This document shows positions 30,484 to 40,151 of a stretch of 40,206 bases of DNA, piece by piece. The position numbers were made by a program, and so were the translations under genes. The notes under the pieces were generated by a model. That model saw only the letters and a program-made list of their open reading frames with translations, was not told the DNA's origin and ran no database searches. Origin of the DNA: Ruminococcus sp. (lineage in GTDB: Bacteria > Bacillota > Clostridia > Oscillospirales > Ruminococcaceae). Positions within the stretch are counted from its first letter, which is position 1; each line of letters begins with the position of its first letter. Location of the stretch: NCBI GenBank assembly GCA_021202895.1, contig JAJQCE010000013.1, forward strand, positions 1 to 40,206, in the 5' to 3' direction.

Positions 30484-32724
30484 ATGGACGATAAAAATAG
30501 AATAAACAGTACAGCGTCCAGTTCTCGAAACGGACAAAAAAGCAAAATCAATACCGTTAAGCGCAAAAAGAAAAAGACAAATCCGTTTGTCAAGGTTCTT
30601 AAGGTTGTCGGTACGCTTTTGCTTGCAGGACTTATGATTGTCATAATCAGCGGCTCGATTTTCGCAACTGCGTTGACGATATATATATTAAATTTTGCGG
30701 ATACAACAACTACAGTTAGTCTTGACGAGGACGTTGTAACAAGCAACGTTTCACGCTTTTTATATGAAAATCCTGATTACGATGAGGACGATTCCGACAG
30801 TGAGGAATATCTGCTTTATTACGGCATAAGAAGCACCACGAGCAGCGCATCATGGGTTGATCTTGAAGAAATTCCCACCTATGTTCAGGACGCATTTGTA
30901 TATACAGAGGACGAACGCTTCTATTCTCATGACGGAGTAGATTTCAGACGTACATTTATAGCTATCGTCAGAACGCTTCTCGGAGATCAACAGGGTGGAT
31001 CTACAATTACCCAGCAGACGATTAAGAATATTACAGATGATAACGCCACAGACGGTTCAGAGGGAGTGGAGCGTAAAATACGTGAGATTTTCCGTGCTAT
31101 AAATGTTGAAAAGGTTTATACAAAGGACGAGATTCTTCAGACGTATCTGAATGTAATTGAATTTGGCACAAGCGTAAATGAAATTATAGGTATTCAGGCA
31201 GCGGCAAATTTCTATTTTAAGAAGGACGTTTCAGAGCTTTCGCTTGCAGAGGCGGCTTCCCTTGCAGGAATGCTTACTGCGCCTGCGTATTATAATCCGC
31301 TTGAAAATCCTGAAAACAATCTTGTGCGTCTTGAATACTGCCTTGATCAAATGCTTGAAAACGGAGCTATTTCCGATGATGAATATGATGAGGCTATGGA
31401 GGAAGCGCAGAATCTTGAGGTTTACGGCGACACTAGCTTTACAACTGCGGAGGAGGAGCAGGATATTCCTGATGATCAGGGCGCTACCTCGTGGTTTATG
31501 GACGCCGCTATAAGACAGGCTATAGAAATAATTGCGGATGAAAAGGGCGTAACCTTAGACAGTGCCGAAGAAATGCTTTACAGCGGCGGATATACGATTT
31601 ACACTACAGTTGATATCGAAATGCAAGAGCAGGTTGAAGAAACGATGCAGGACGACACGACCTTCCAATCGTACAGCTTCAGCGACGATGATTTGTTGGC
31701 AGGATTTATTTGTATGGACTACGAGGGCAATGTCAAGGCTATAGTCGGCTCAAGAGATGAAAAGACTGAATCGAGAATATATAACGTTGTAACGCAGGGT
31801 ACTCGTTCGCCTGGTTCCTGTATCAAGCCTATTGCTTCATATGGACCTGCGATTGATCAGGATATAATTACCTACTCAACGCTTATTCAGGACAGTCCTA
31901 TTACAATTGAGGTTGACGGTGAGGACACGCAGTGGCCTGTAAACTATTCAGAAACTGGTGAAAGCAGCAACTGGTCCAACAGCTATATTCCTGCATGGCA
32001 GATGCTTGCTCGTTCGCTCAACACAGCTCCTGCACAGCTTGTAGATCAGATGACGCCGACCTACTGCTACAATTTCCTGATTGAAAAGCTTGACATTACA
32101 ACTCTCACTGACGCTGACGCAGACTATTCGCCTATGGCTGTCGGCGGTCTGACATATGGACTTCACCTTGAGGAGCTTGTCGGAGCGTACATGATTTTCG
32201 GAAACGGCGGAAAAAAGTATGATACGACATATATTTCCAAAATAGAAGAGGCTGACGGAGATGTACTCTATGAAAAAAGCGAAGGATACACTCAGGCTAT
32301 AAGTGAATCCTCTGCTTATGTAGTAAACAAGATGATGCAGAGAGCGGTTACCGAGTCAAACGGTACTGCAAGATACGCAAAGCTTGACAACGTAACGCTT
32401 GCGGCTAAAACAGGTACCTCGTCCGAATGGATGGATTTGAACTTTGTCGGCTGCACTCCCGAATATGTCAGCGGAGTATGGATTGGTTATGACGAACAGT
32501 CGAGAATTTCCACAGACAAATACAACAATATCGGACTTATCTGGAAAAACATTTTCGGCGACATAGCTGATGAAGAAGAAACCACAGACTTTGAGCAGCC
32601 TGAAACGGTAGTAGAGCTTAGCTACTGTACAAAAACAGGACTTATTGCGGGAAGCAATTGCCCTACTGCAACAGGCTATTATAAGGAAACTAACATTCCT
32701 GCAACCTGCTCAGGTTCGCATTAA
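30484..32724 (+). CDS. class A penicillin-binding protein (PBP1A type)
   Basis: The bifunctional enzyme polymerises and crosslinks peptidoglycan outside the membrane. The ATG at 30484 follows AAAGGG by seven bases; a TTG two codons earlier is less likely. The product is about 746 residues. A basic N-terminus is followed by one membrane helix (about 40-70) and the GT51 glycosyltransferase with catalytic Glu in 'EDERFYSHDGVDFRR' and 'GGSTITQQTIKN'. The transpeptidase has active serine in SCIK (445-448; 'SPGSCIKPI'), 'ARSLNTAPAQ' as the SxN box, and AAKTGTSSEW. The C-terminus has two cysteines in TATGYY-type end sequence. No strong promoter was recognised upstream. Confidence 0.95.
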   Translation: MDDKNRINSTASSSRNGQKSKINTVKRKKKKTNPFVKVLKVVGTLLLAGLMIVIISGSIFATALTIYILNFADTTTTVSLDEDVVTSNVSRFLYENPDYDEDDSDSEEYLLYYGIRSTTSSASWVDLEEIPTYVQDAFVYTEDERFYSHDGVDFRRTFIAIVRTLLGDQQGGSTITQQTIKNITDDNATDGSEGVERKIREIFRAINVEKVYTKDEILQTYLNVIEFGTSVNEIIGIQAAANFYFKKDVSELSLAEAASLAGMLTAPAYYNPLENPENNLVRLEYCLDQMLENGAISDDEYDEAMEEAQNLEVYGDTSFTTAEEEQDIPDDQGATSWFMDAAIRQAIEIIADEKGVTLDSAEEMLYSGGYTIYTTVDIEMQEQVEETMQDDTTFQSYSFSDDDLLAGFICMDYEGNVKAIVGSRDEKTESRIYNVVTQGTRSPGSCIKPIASYGPAIDQDIITYSTLIQDSPITIEVDGEDTQWPVNYSETGESSNWSNSYIPAWQMLARSLNTAPAQLVDQMTPTYCYNFLIEKLDITTLTDADADYSPMAVGGLTYGLHLEELVGAYMIFGNGGKKYDTTYISKIEEADGDVLYEKSEGYTQAISESSAYVVNKMMQRAVTESNGTARYAKLDNVTLAAKTGTSSEWMDLNFVGCTPEYVSGVWIGYDEQSRISTDKYNNIGLIWKNIFGDIADEEETTDFEQPETVVELSYCTKTGLIAGSNCPTATGYYKETNIPATCSGSH

Positions 32725-32736
32725 AAAACAATATAT

Positions 32737-32783
32737 GGGCTGCCGCAGACCAGCTTTACCCCTGCCGCAGCCCTTTATCTTTT
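32737..32783 (+). terminator. terminator after the PBP gene
   Basis: GGGCTGC (32737-32743) pairs with GCAGCCC (32767-32773), with an inner GCAG/CTGC helix across a C-C mismatch, followed by TTTATCTTTTT. The TGCCGCAG octamer occurs in both arms. Confidence 0.65.
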
Positions 32784-32801
32784 TGAAAAGGATGAAAAAG
32801 T

Positions 32802-33917
32802 ATGGAAAAAATCAGACTTTGCTGTCCCTGTCATTTTGGGCTTGAAAGCGTACTGAAATTTGAAGTGGGGAAAATCGGCGGAGAAAATATAGCTGTCAGC
32901 GACGGCAGAGTTTCCTTTGACGGAGATTTTGCAACTGTCGCAAGAGCAAACATATGCCTTTCAAGTGCAGAGCGTGTGCTTATAGAAATGGGGAGCTTCA
33001 CAACAAAAAGCTTTGAAGAGCTTTTTGATAACGTTTCTTTCCTGCCGTTTGAAAATTTCATTGGAAAAAGCGATGCTTTTCCTGTAAAAGGACACAGCCT
33101 AAATTCCAGGCTGCACAGTATTCCCGACTGTCAAAGGATAATAAAAAAGGCGGTATGCAGACGGCTTTTTGAAAAGCACGGAACGAGCGTGCTTGAAGAA
33201 AGTGGAGCGATTCATCAAATTACGTTTAACATACTCAAGGACGTCTGCACAATTTACCTTGACACCACAGGCACAGGGCTTCACAAGCGAGGCTACAGAA
33301 AAATTTCAAATGCCGCACCGATAAAGGAAACGCTTGCGGCAGGGATTGTAGATTTGGCAAGAGTACGAAGCGACAGCTTAGTCTGCGACCCTATGTGCGG
33401 CTCAGGAACATTCTTAATTGAATCGGCATACAAGGCTTTAGGAATTGCACCAGGACTAAAGCGCAGCTTTGCGGCTCAAAAATGGGAACAGATTCCTGAA
33501 AGCGTATGGAAGAAGGAAAGAAAGGAAGCTGTGCAAAGAATAAATTCAAACGCAAAATTTCAGGCATACGGCTTTGACATAGATTCAGACGCAATAGACC
33601 TGACAATTAACAACGCAAAAAAAGCGGGAGTGCTTTCGAGAATTTCAATCAGAGAGCAGGATATATCTAAATTTACTCCGCCAAACGGAACGATTACTAT
33701 CTGCAATCCGCCGTATGGCGAGAGAATGCTTGAAATTGAGCAGGCTCAGGAGCTTTACAAGCGAATGGGAGAAAGGATAAAGCCTGACAAAGCAAATCCC
33801 GCGGTGATTATTTCACCTGACGAGGATTTTGAAAAATTCTTCGGCAAAAGGGCGGACAAAAAGCGCAAGCTTTACAACGGAATGATAAAATGCAATTTAT
33901 ATATGTACTTCAAGTGA
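32802..33917 (+). CDS. THUMP-domain class I RNA methyltransferase (RlmL/YpsC-like)
   Basis: The 371-residue protein has a THUMP RNA-binding domain (about 40-160) followed by a Rossmann methyltransferase domain with the SAM motif 'VCDPMCGSGTFLIESA' and the active-site NPPY in 'TICNPPYGERM'. That is the motif of N2-guanine and related base methylases. Relatives modify 23S rRNA (RlmL, m2G2445). Position-specific target is not proven. It is about 80 bases after the PBP gene and its terminator, and 12 bases before the HAD gene, so the latter two form an operon. Confidence 0.9.
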   Translation: MEKIRLCCPCHFGLESVLKFEVGKIGGENIAVSDGRVSFDGDFATVARANICLSSAERVLIEMGSFTTKSFEELFDNVSFLPFENFIGKSDAFPVKGHSLNSRLHSIPDCQRIIKKAVCRRLFEKHGTSVLEESGAIHQITFNILKDVCTIYLDTTGTGLHKRGYRKISNAAPIKETLAAGIVDLARVRSDSLVCDPMCGSGTFLIESAYKALGIAPGLKRSFAAQKWEQIPESVWKKERKEAVQRINSNAKFQAYGFDIDSDAIDLTINNAKKAGVLSRISIREQDISKFTPPNGTITICNPPYGERMLEIEQAQELYKRMGERIKPDKANPAVIISPDEDFEKFFGKRADKKRKLYNGMIKCNLYMYFK

Positions 33918-33929
33918 GGAAAAGTGAAT

Positions 33930-34589
33930 ATGAAAAAAATAAGCGCAGTAATTTTCGACATGGACGGAGTGCTGTTTGACACTGAAAGAATGTGCCTTGA
34001 CGCATGGAAAATGCTTGCCGAGCGCGAGGGAATTAAGAATATTGAGGAAATCTGTACAAGGTGCATCGGCACAAACAGTCAGGAAACAGAACATATCATA
34101 AGAGATGCCTATGGTGAAAGACTGGACTATGACGCATTAAGGCACGAGCTTAATTACATAGTAAACAAGCTTCTCAAGGACAACGGAATGCCGATTAAGA
34201 GCGGCGCATATGAAATATTAGAAGCGCTTAGTCAAAGAAATATCAGGCTTGCCGTTGCTTCATCAACAAAGCACAGCATTGTTTGTGACGAGCTTAAATC
34301 AGCTAAAATGTACGGTTATTTTGAACAGATAATCGGCGGCGACATGGTAAGACAAAGCAAGCCTGCGCCCGACATATATCTCAAAACCTGCGAGGCACTG
34401 AATATTAGTCCTCAAAAAGCGGCTGCAATTGAGGATTCCTACAACGGAATACGTTCGGCACACAGCGCAGCTCTCACAACGATAATGGTTCCCGATATTG
34501 TAAAGCCGAACGAGGAAATACTTAGCCTGACGGATTTTTGCTGCGAAAGCCTGAATGAAGCGAAAAACGTCATATTAAGCATTGTGTAG
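33930..34589 (+). CDS. HAD-family phosphatase, beta-phosphoglucomutase-like
   Basis: The protein of about 219 residues starts at the ATG nine bases after GAGGA; a GTG six bases earlier is too close to that site. The nucleophile motif is DMDGV ('VIFDMDGVLFDTE'), motif II is 'VASSTKHS' and motif III/IV is 'SKPAPDIYLKTCEALN' with 'AIEDSYNGIRSA'. The cap position and length fit the phosphoglucomutase / phosphoglycolate phosphatase group. The substrate is unknown. It follows the THUMP methyltransferase with a gap of 12 bases. Confidence 0.85.
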   Translation: MKKISAVIFDMDGVLFDTERMCLDAWKMLAEREGIKNIEEICTRCIGTNSQETEHIIRDAYGERLDYDALRHELNYIVNKLLKDNGMPIKSGAYEILEALSQRNIRLAVASSTKHSIVCDELKSAKMYGYFEQIIGGDMVRQSKPAPDIYLKTCEALNISPQKAAAIEDSYNGIRSAHSAALTTIMVPDIVKPNEEILSLTDFCCESLNEAKNVILSIV

Positions 34590-34619
34590 AAAATGAATCT
34601 AAAATTTTTTTTAAAATCA

Positions 34620-34648
34620 TTGCAATGACAAGGGAAATGTAGTATAAT
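34620..34648 (+). promoter_or_regulatory. promoter of the asnB operon
   Basis: TTGCAA at 34620-34625 and TATAAT at 34643-34648, 17 bases apart, about 55 bases before the start codon. Confidence 0.7.
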
Positions 34649-34702
34649 AGATATAGAAAATTAGGTATAGATATTTTAAACCTAACGGGAGGTAATATAC
34701 AT

Positions 34703-36553
34703 ATGTGTGGTTTTGTCGGATTTACCAACCATATCGACGACGCTTCGATTGTCGTTGAAAAAATGATGGACAGGATAGCTCATCGAGGACCTGATCAGGC
34801 AGGAAAATTTGTCGATGAGAAAATAGCGATGGGCTTTCGCAGGCTTTCAATTATCGACCTTTCCGAGCTGGGAAGTCAGCCGATGTTTAACGAGGACGAA
34901 ACTGTCGCCATCACCTTTAACGGAGAAATTTACAATTTTCAGCCGCTCAGAGAAGAGCTTGTTGCGGCAGGTCACAAATTTAAAAGCAAAACCGATACTG
35001 AGGTTTTGATTCACGGCTATGAGGAGTGGGATTTTGAAACACTTCTCAACAAGCTAAGAGGAATGTTTGCATTCGTCATTTACGATAAAAATAAGGATTT
35101 GATTTTTGGGGCAAGAGATTTCTTCGGGATCAAGCCACTTTATTACGGCAGCTTTGGCGATACTTTGCTTTGGGGCAGCGAGATAAAAAGCTTTCTTGAG
35201 CATCCAAAGTTTAAAAAAGAGCTGAATGAATCCGCTCTTGAAAGCTATCTCACCTTTCAGTACTCCCCTACTCAGGAAACCTTTTTTAAAAACGTTTATA
35301 AGCTTCCTGCGGCTCACTATTTTACATACCAAAACGGCAAGCTTGACGTTAAACGTTACTGGGAAATTAAATTTGCTCCAGATGAAAAGCCGCAGCTTGA
35401 CGACTGGGTAAACGACATCACTGACATCTTTAAAAACAGCGTTTCAGCGCATAAAATCGCAGACGTTGAGGTGGGCTCTTTCCTTTCGAGCGGTGTGGAT
35501 TCAAGCTATGTTGCCGCTGTCGCAAACGTTGACAAAACCTTTACCGTAGGCTTTGGCGAGGACGAAAAATACAATGAAATAGGCTATGCCAAGGAATTTT
35601 CAAAGTATATAAATAAGGAAAATACTTCGAGAGTTATTTCTCCTGAGGATTACTGGGATAACTTTGCGAAAATTCAGTACCATATGGACGAACCGCTTGC
35701 CGACCCTGCCGCTGTTGCGCTTTTCTTTGTCTGCAAGCTTGCGGCTGAAAATGTCAAGGTTGTGCTTTCTGGTGAGGGCGCAGACGAAATTTTCGGCGGC
35801 TATAATATTTATCACAATCCTGACGATATGGCGTCCTACAACAAAATTCCAAGACCGATACGCCGCACTGTAGGAAGCGCAGCATCTCATCTGCCGCACA
35901 AGCACGGAGTGAACTTCCTCATAAGAGGCGGACAGGATTTGCAGGAGCGCTTTATCGGCAATGCGTATATGTTTACACCTAATGAGCGCAAGGAGCTTCT
36001 TAAAATCAAAACGAACGCTGAAGATCCGACTGAAATCACAAAGCCTTTTTATGACAAGTGCAGTGAAAATGACGAGGTTACGCAGATGCAATATCTGGAT
36101 TTGCACCTCTGGATGACTGGAGATATACTCCTCAAGGCGGACAAAATGAGTATGGCTCATTCGCTTGAGCTCAGAGTTCCGTTCCTTGACAAGGAGGTTA
36201 TGAGGCTTGCCGAGAGGATTCCTAAAAGATACCGTGTTACAAAGGAAAATACAAAGTACGCCATGCGGCTTGCGGCACTAAGAGCCTGCCCTCCGCAAAC
36301 GGCAAACAAAAAAAAGCTGGGCTTTCCTGTGCCGATCAGAGTTTGGCTTAAGGAGGATAAGTATTACAGCATTGTCAAGGAAAGATTTTTGTCCGCAGAC
36401 AGTGAGAGATTTTTCAACACAGATATGCTTGTTAAACTGCTTAACGATCATCGTGCAGGGCATTATGATTATTCGAGAAAAATATGGACAGTCTATACCT
36501 TCCTTGTATGGTATGACGTTTATTTCAATGAAAGGAATGAAGTGAAATCATGA
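34703..36553 (+). CDS. asnB: asparagine synthase (glutamine-hydrolysing)
   Basis: The enzyme makes asparagine from aspartate, glutamine and ATP. Met-1 is followed by the N-terminal nucleophile Cys2 (MCGFVG). The glutaminase domain has 'RIAHRGPD' and 'ITFNGEIYN'. The ATP-pyrophosphatase domain has SSGVDSS at 262-268 and 'VVLSGEGADEIFGGY'. The 616-residue length is normal for the long bacterial AsnB type. GGGAGGT lies nine bases before the ATG. It overlaps the next gene by four bases (ATGA) and leads an operon with an ACT protein, a UPF0210 protein and a PHP phosphatase. Confidence 0.97.
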   Translation: MCGFVGFTNHIDDASIVVEKMMDRIAHRGPDQAGKFVDEKIAMGFRRLSIIDLSELGSQPMFNEDETVAITFNGEIYNFQPLREELVAAGHKFKSKTDTEVLIHGYEEWDFETLLNKLRGMFAFVIYDKNKDLIFGARDFFGIKPLYYGSFGDTLLWGSEIKSFLEHPKFKKELNESALESYLTFQYSPTQETFFKNVYKLPAAHYFTYQNGKLDVKRYWEIKFAPDEKPQLDDWVNDITDIFKNSVSAHKIADVEVGSFLSSGVDSSYVAAVANVDKTFTVGFGEDEKYNEIGYAKEFSKYINKENTSRVISPEDYWDNFAKIQYHMDEPLADPAAVALFFVCKLAAENVKVVLSGEGADEIFGGYNIYHNPDDMASYNKIPRPIRRTVGSAASHLPHKHGVNFLIRGGQDLQERFIGNAYMFTPNERKELLKIKTNAEDPTEITKPFYDKCSENDEVTQMQYLDLHLWMTGDILLKADKMSMAHSLELRVPFLDKEVMRLAERIPKRYRVTKENTKYAMRLAALRACPPQTANKKKLGFPVPIRVWLKEDKYYSIVKERFLSADSERFFNTDMLVKLLNDHRAGHYDYSRKIWTVYTFLVWYDVYFNERNEVKS

Positions 36554-36822
36554 GAGCGGTAGTAACGGTTATAGGCAAGGACGCAGTGGGTATTCTTGCA
36601 AAGGTAAGCACTGAATGTGCAAAATACAACGCAAATGTTGTCGAGGTTACACAGTCGGTTATAGAGGACATTTTTGCTATGATTATGCTTGTGGATATTT
36701 CAAAGCTTACAATAGACTTTGCGCAGATGGCAGATTTGCTTTCGTCAAAGGGCGAAAAGGAGTGGGGCTTAAAGGTTATTGTAATGCACGAGGACATCTT
36801 TAACTGTATGCACCACATATAA
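36550..36822 (+). CDS. ACT-domain regulatory protein (UPF0237)
   Basis: The 90-residue protein is one ACT domain of the UPF0237 group ('VVTVIGKDAVGILAKVSTEC' and 'VVEVTQSVIEDIFAMIMLVD'). ACT domains bind amino acids and adjust partner proteins. UPF0237 is regularly encoded beside UPF0210, as it is here. It overlaps asnB by ATGA and precedes the UPF0210 gene by 18 bases. A ligand is not known; an amino-acid effector is the plain inference. Confidence 0.9.
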   Translation: MRAVVTVIGKDAVGILAKVSTECAKYNANVVEVTQSVIEDIFAMIMLVDISKLTIDFAQMADLLSSKGEKEWGLKVIVMHEDIFNCMHHI

Positions 36823-36840
36823 AGAGGGGACAAATTTATA

Positions 36841-38196
36841 ATGATAAATCAATATGATATACTTGAAACAATACGCATGATTCAGAACGAGTGCCTTGAC
36901 ATACGTACAATAACTATGGGCATTTCCCTGCTTGACTGCATAGATACCGACATTGATGCCGCCTGCAAAAAGGTGTATGACAAAATCACAGATAAGGCGA
37001 AGGATTTAGTCAGCGTCGGTGAGCAGATTGAAAAGGAATACGGAATACCGATTATAAACAAGCGTATTTCCGTTACGCCTATTGCAATAGTTTCCGCCGC
37101 CTGCAAATGCTCGCCCGTACCCTTTGCGAAAGCTATGGACAAAGCGGCAAAGGCAGTCGGAGTAAATCTCATAGGCGGCTACACAGCACTTGTTCAAAAG
37201 GGCTTTTCAGACGGAGATTTAGATTTAATAAATTCGATTCCGCAGGCACTCAGCGAAACTGAACGTGTTTGCTCATCGGTTAATATCGGTTCTACAAAGA
37301 CAGGTATCAATCTTGACGCCTGCAAGCTTATGGGAAGAATAATAAAGGAATCCGCTGAAATGACGATTGACAGCGACTGCTTCGGTGCGGCTAAACTTGT
37401 AGTGTTCTGCAATGCGGTGGACGACAATCCATTTATGGCAGGAGCTTTTCACGGCGTAGGAGAGCCTGACTGCATGATAAATGTGGGTGTTTCAGGACCT
37501 GGAGTGGTAAGAGCAGCTTTGAGGAAATACCCTGACGCAGACATCACGAAAATTTCAGATGTGATAAAGGAGATTTCCTATAAAATCACTCGAATAGGTC
37601 AGCTTGTCGGAATTACTGCCTCAAAACGCTTAGGAGTGCCGTTTGGAATTGTGGATCTTTCGCTTGCGCCAACTCCTGCTGTGGGAGATTCGGTCGCTCA
37701 TATTTTAGAGGAAATAGGGCTTGAGCAATGCGGCACGCACGGTACGACAGCCTGCCTTGCGCTTTTAAATGACGCAGTTAAAAAGGGCGGAGTTATGGCT
37801 TGCTCAAGAATCGGAGGACTTTCAGGAGCGTTTATTCCCGTTTCAGAGGACGCAGGAATGATAGACGCTGCAAATTCAGGCGTTCTTTCTATAGAAAAGC
37901 TTGAAGCTATGACGGCAGTTTGCTCTGTAGGACTTGACATGGTTGTAGTTCCAGGCGATACAGAACCCGACACCCTTGCTGCGATTATCGCAGACGAGGC
38001 GGCTATAGGTATGGTAAACACAAAAACCACTGCTGTCAGAATAATTCCTGCAATAGGAAAAAATGTAGGAGAAGAGCTTGACTGGGGCGGACTTTTCGGA
38101 AAGGGTCCTGTGATGGAGCTTCATAAGGAATCCGCATCTAAGTTTATCAACCGAGGCGGACAAATTCCCGCTCCGCTTCATTCTCTGAAAAACTGA
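36841..38196 (+). CDS. UPF0210 (DUF711) family protein
   Basis: The 451-residue soluble protein is of the UPF0210 type, with '[13 protein letters not shown]' near the N-terminus, '[20 protein letters not shown]', '[20 protein letters not shown]' and '[15 protein letters not shown]' near the end. Its fold is glycyl-radical-enzyme-like (PFL-like barrel), but it has no glycyl radical site, and its function is unsettled. It follows the ACT protein that commonly partners it. AGAGGGG lies 12 bases upstream. It ends 17 bases before the PHP-domain gene. Confidence 0.9.
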   Translation: MINQYDILETIRMIQNECLDIRTITMGISLLDCIDTDIDAACKKVYDKITDKAKDLVSVGEQIEKEYGIPIINKRISVTPIAIVSAACKCSPVPFAKAMDKAAKAVGVNLIGGYTALVQKGFSDGDLDLINSIPQALSETERVCSSVNIGSTKTGINLDACKLMGRIIKESAEMTIDSDCFGAAKLVVFCNAVDDNPFMAGAFHGVGEPDCMINVGVSGPGVVRAALRKYPDADITKISDVIKEISYKITRIGQLVGITASKRLGVPFGIVDLSLAPTPAVGDSVAHILEEIGLEQCGTHGTTACLALLNDAVKKGGVMACSRIGGLSGAFIPVSEDAGMIDAANSGVLSIEKLEAMTAVCSVGLDMVVVPGDTEPDTLAAIIADEAAIGMVNTKTTAVRIIPAIGKNVGEELDWGGLFGKGPVMELHKESASKFINRGGQIPAPLHSLKN

Positions 38197-38213
38197 TTTA
38201 AGGAGTGCGTGAT

Positions 38214-39080
38214 ATGAATTTAAAAGGCTTGTGCGACCTGCACACTCACACCGATATTTCATATGACGGCAAGGATGCACCTGAGAAAATAGTCAAACGT
38301 GCAAAGGAAATAAATCTGCCTGTTCTTTGTATCACCGACCATGTAGAGTGCAATTTTTGGCACGAGCGCAGCTATTATCAAAAACAAGGCATGAAAACGA
38401 ATGATTTTGACGATTTCGACTACCGCTCACGCTTTGAAATATCACTTGAAACCATTCCAAAGCTAAAGGCTCAAACAGACGGTTTGAAGCTGTTATTTGG
38501 ATGTGAAATGGGACAGGCTACACAGGCTAAGGATATTGCGAAAAAAATTTCAGAATGTGAGAGCCTGGATTTTATAATCGGCTCGCTTCATCAGGTGAAA
38601 AACAGAGATGATTTTTATTTTTTAAATCTTGTGGAAATGCCGCAGGAACAGCTTGACAACCTTATTTTTGACTACTATCTTGAGCTTTACACTCTTGCCT
38701 GTCAAGGCGGATTTGACGTGCTAGGGCATATAACCTATCCTTTGCGCTACATCATCGGCAAGGCAAAGCGTGAGGTGAAGCTAGAGCCTTGTGAGGAATT
38801 AATCGCCGAAACCTTTAAAAAGCTTATTCAGGACGGCAGAGGAATAGAAATTAACACCTCTGGACTTCGTCAAAGCTACGGCAAAACCTTTCCTGATTTA
38901 GATTTAGTTAAGCTCTACAAGGACTTAAGCGGTGAAATTTTAACACTCGGTTCTGATTCACACTGCTGTGCGGATTTAGGCAAAGGCATTGCGCAGGGTG
39001 CGGAAATTGCAAAGGCAGCAGAATTTAAATATTTTACCTATTTTGAAAAGCGCAAGCCAAAGTTTGTACCGCTGACATAA
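38214..39080 (+). CDS. PHP-domain phosphatase, histidinol-phosphatase-like
   Basis: The protein of about 288 residues starts at the ATG eight bases after AGGAG. The metal-binding motifs are DLHTHTDIS near the N-terminus, 'CITDHVE', 'GCEMGQ', the loop 'IIGSLHQV' and, at the C-terminal side, 'VLGHITYPLR' and 'TLGSDSHC'. That is the HisK/HisJ pattern of a trinuclear-metal phosphatase that makes histidinol from its phosphate. No other his gene is nearby, so a different sugar or amino-acid phosphate is possible. It closes the asnB operon; no clear terminator is seen after it. Confidence 0.85.
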   Translation: MNLKGLCDLHTHTDISYDGKDAPEKIVKRAKEINLPVLCITDHVECNFWHERSYYQKQGMKTNDFDDFDYRSRFEISLETIPKLKAQTDGLKLLFGCEMGQATQAKDIAKKISECESLDFIIGSLHQVKNRDDFYFLNLVEMPQEQLDNLIFDYYLELYTLACQGGFDVLGHITYPLRYIIGKAKREVKLEPCEELIAETFKKLIQDGRGIEINTSGLRQSYGKTFPDLDLVKLYKDLSGEILTLGSDSHCCADLGKGIAQGAEIAKAAEFKYFTYFEKRKPKFVPLT

Positions 39081-39107
39081 CAAAAAGCAACCAAAAGGCT
39101 GATAAAA

Positions 39108-40048
39108 ATGTCAATAGAAGATGAAAAGAAAATTGATTGCAAGGAAGAAAATGAAATTACAGAAATTGAAACTGAAGAAAGCAAAGAAAATAATTTTGAA
39201 ATTGCAAAAACCTGAAAGATTATCTAAAAACCACTGCTCCGCCATTACGATTTTTGGCTGTGCAGTGGTCTTTTTGTTTGGCTTTGCTTTGCATGGAATC
39301 GTAAGAAACGACAACGATGACGTAATTAATTATTCTCGCTCGGAATCATATTCTCCCTTTGAAAAAACTGAAACATTTTCAACCAAAACTTTTAGTTACA
39401 GCAAAAACTCATCTATCAGAAAATCACGAGAGTTCCTTAGAAGCTGATTCAAATGAAAATATTTCTCAATCTCAAACTGTTGTCACAACAATTCCTGTGA
39501 CGGAGGCTATAGAAACTACAATCCAAATCACAACAGCTGCTGCCAAGACTTCGGTTACAGTAACTTTTCCCAATTGACATAAATCTTGTAACATTTGATG
39601 AGCTTTTATACATTGACGGAGTAGGTGAATCAACCGCTCAGAAAATCATAGATTTTCGTTCGCAGAAAGGAAAAATCACAAGCATAGAACAACTTGCAGA
39701 AATAGATGGAATCAGAGAAAAACTGCAGCAAAGCTTGAAAATTATCTGTATGTTTCAAACAGCGGCTATGAAAAATACACTTCAAAAACCACTACAACTA
39801 AAACAACTACTGCTAAAACCACAACGACAACAACTACAACAGCCGAATTACAATATAGTTATGTCCACATAAACTACGCAACTGCAGGAGAAATTGCCGA
39901 AGCTTTGTTGCTTCCTGCCAAAGCCGCATAAGAAATTGCCGAGCTTAGAAATGAAATCTCATATTTTAGTTCAATTGAGAAGATTGAGTAGGTTGAGATA
40001 CTTTCTAAAAACAAAATAAGCAATATTGAAGTTTATGCTATTTTTTGA
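39108..40048 (+). pseudogene. degraded ComEA-like DNA-binding protein gene
   Basis: An intact start (AAAAGG site, ATG at 39108) gives an acidic N-terminus, 'MSIEDEKKIDCKEENEI'. After a frameshift comes a membrane helix ('AITIFGCAVVFLFGFALHG'). A Ser/Thr linker follows. Then come two helix-hairpin-helix regions: 'INLVTFDELLYIDGVGE...AQKIIDFR' and, after a Thr-rich run, 'VHINYATAGEIAEALLLPA...EIAELRNE'. ComEA binds DNA at the cell surface during transformation. The frame breaks at four sites, three at runs of five A (39206, 39403, 39718) and one near 39566-39571, and there are stop codons at 39929 and 39989. The gene is dead unless the reading is wrong. Confidence 0.85.
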
Positions 40049-40151
40049 TTGATTTTAAAGTATCAAAAGCATCCTTATTCTAGCGCAACCGAAACATAGT
40101 CAATGAAGTATTTTCAATAAAATAATATACAAAACATATTTAGCTAAGCCT

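Noticed and set aside
35600..36160. Antisense frame of 186 codons opposite asnB
   Set aside because: asnB is fully supported by its motifs; the opposite frame has no recognisable domain.
39781..39850. Direct repeat array (ACTACAACTAAAACAACT-like)
   Set aside because: It encodes a Thr-rich linker of the broken ComEA-like gene; spacers and repeat lengths are not CRISPR-like. No CRISPR array was seen in the window.
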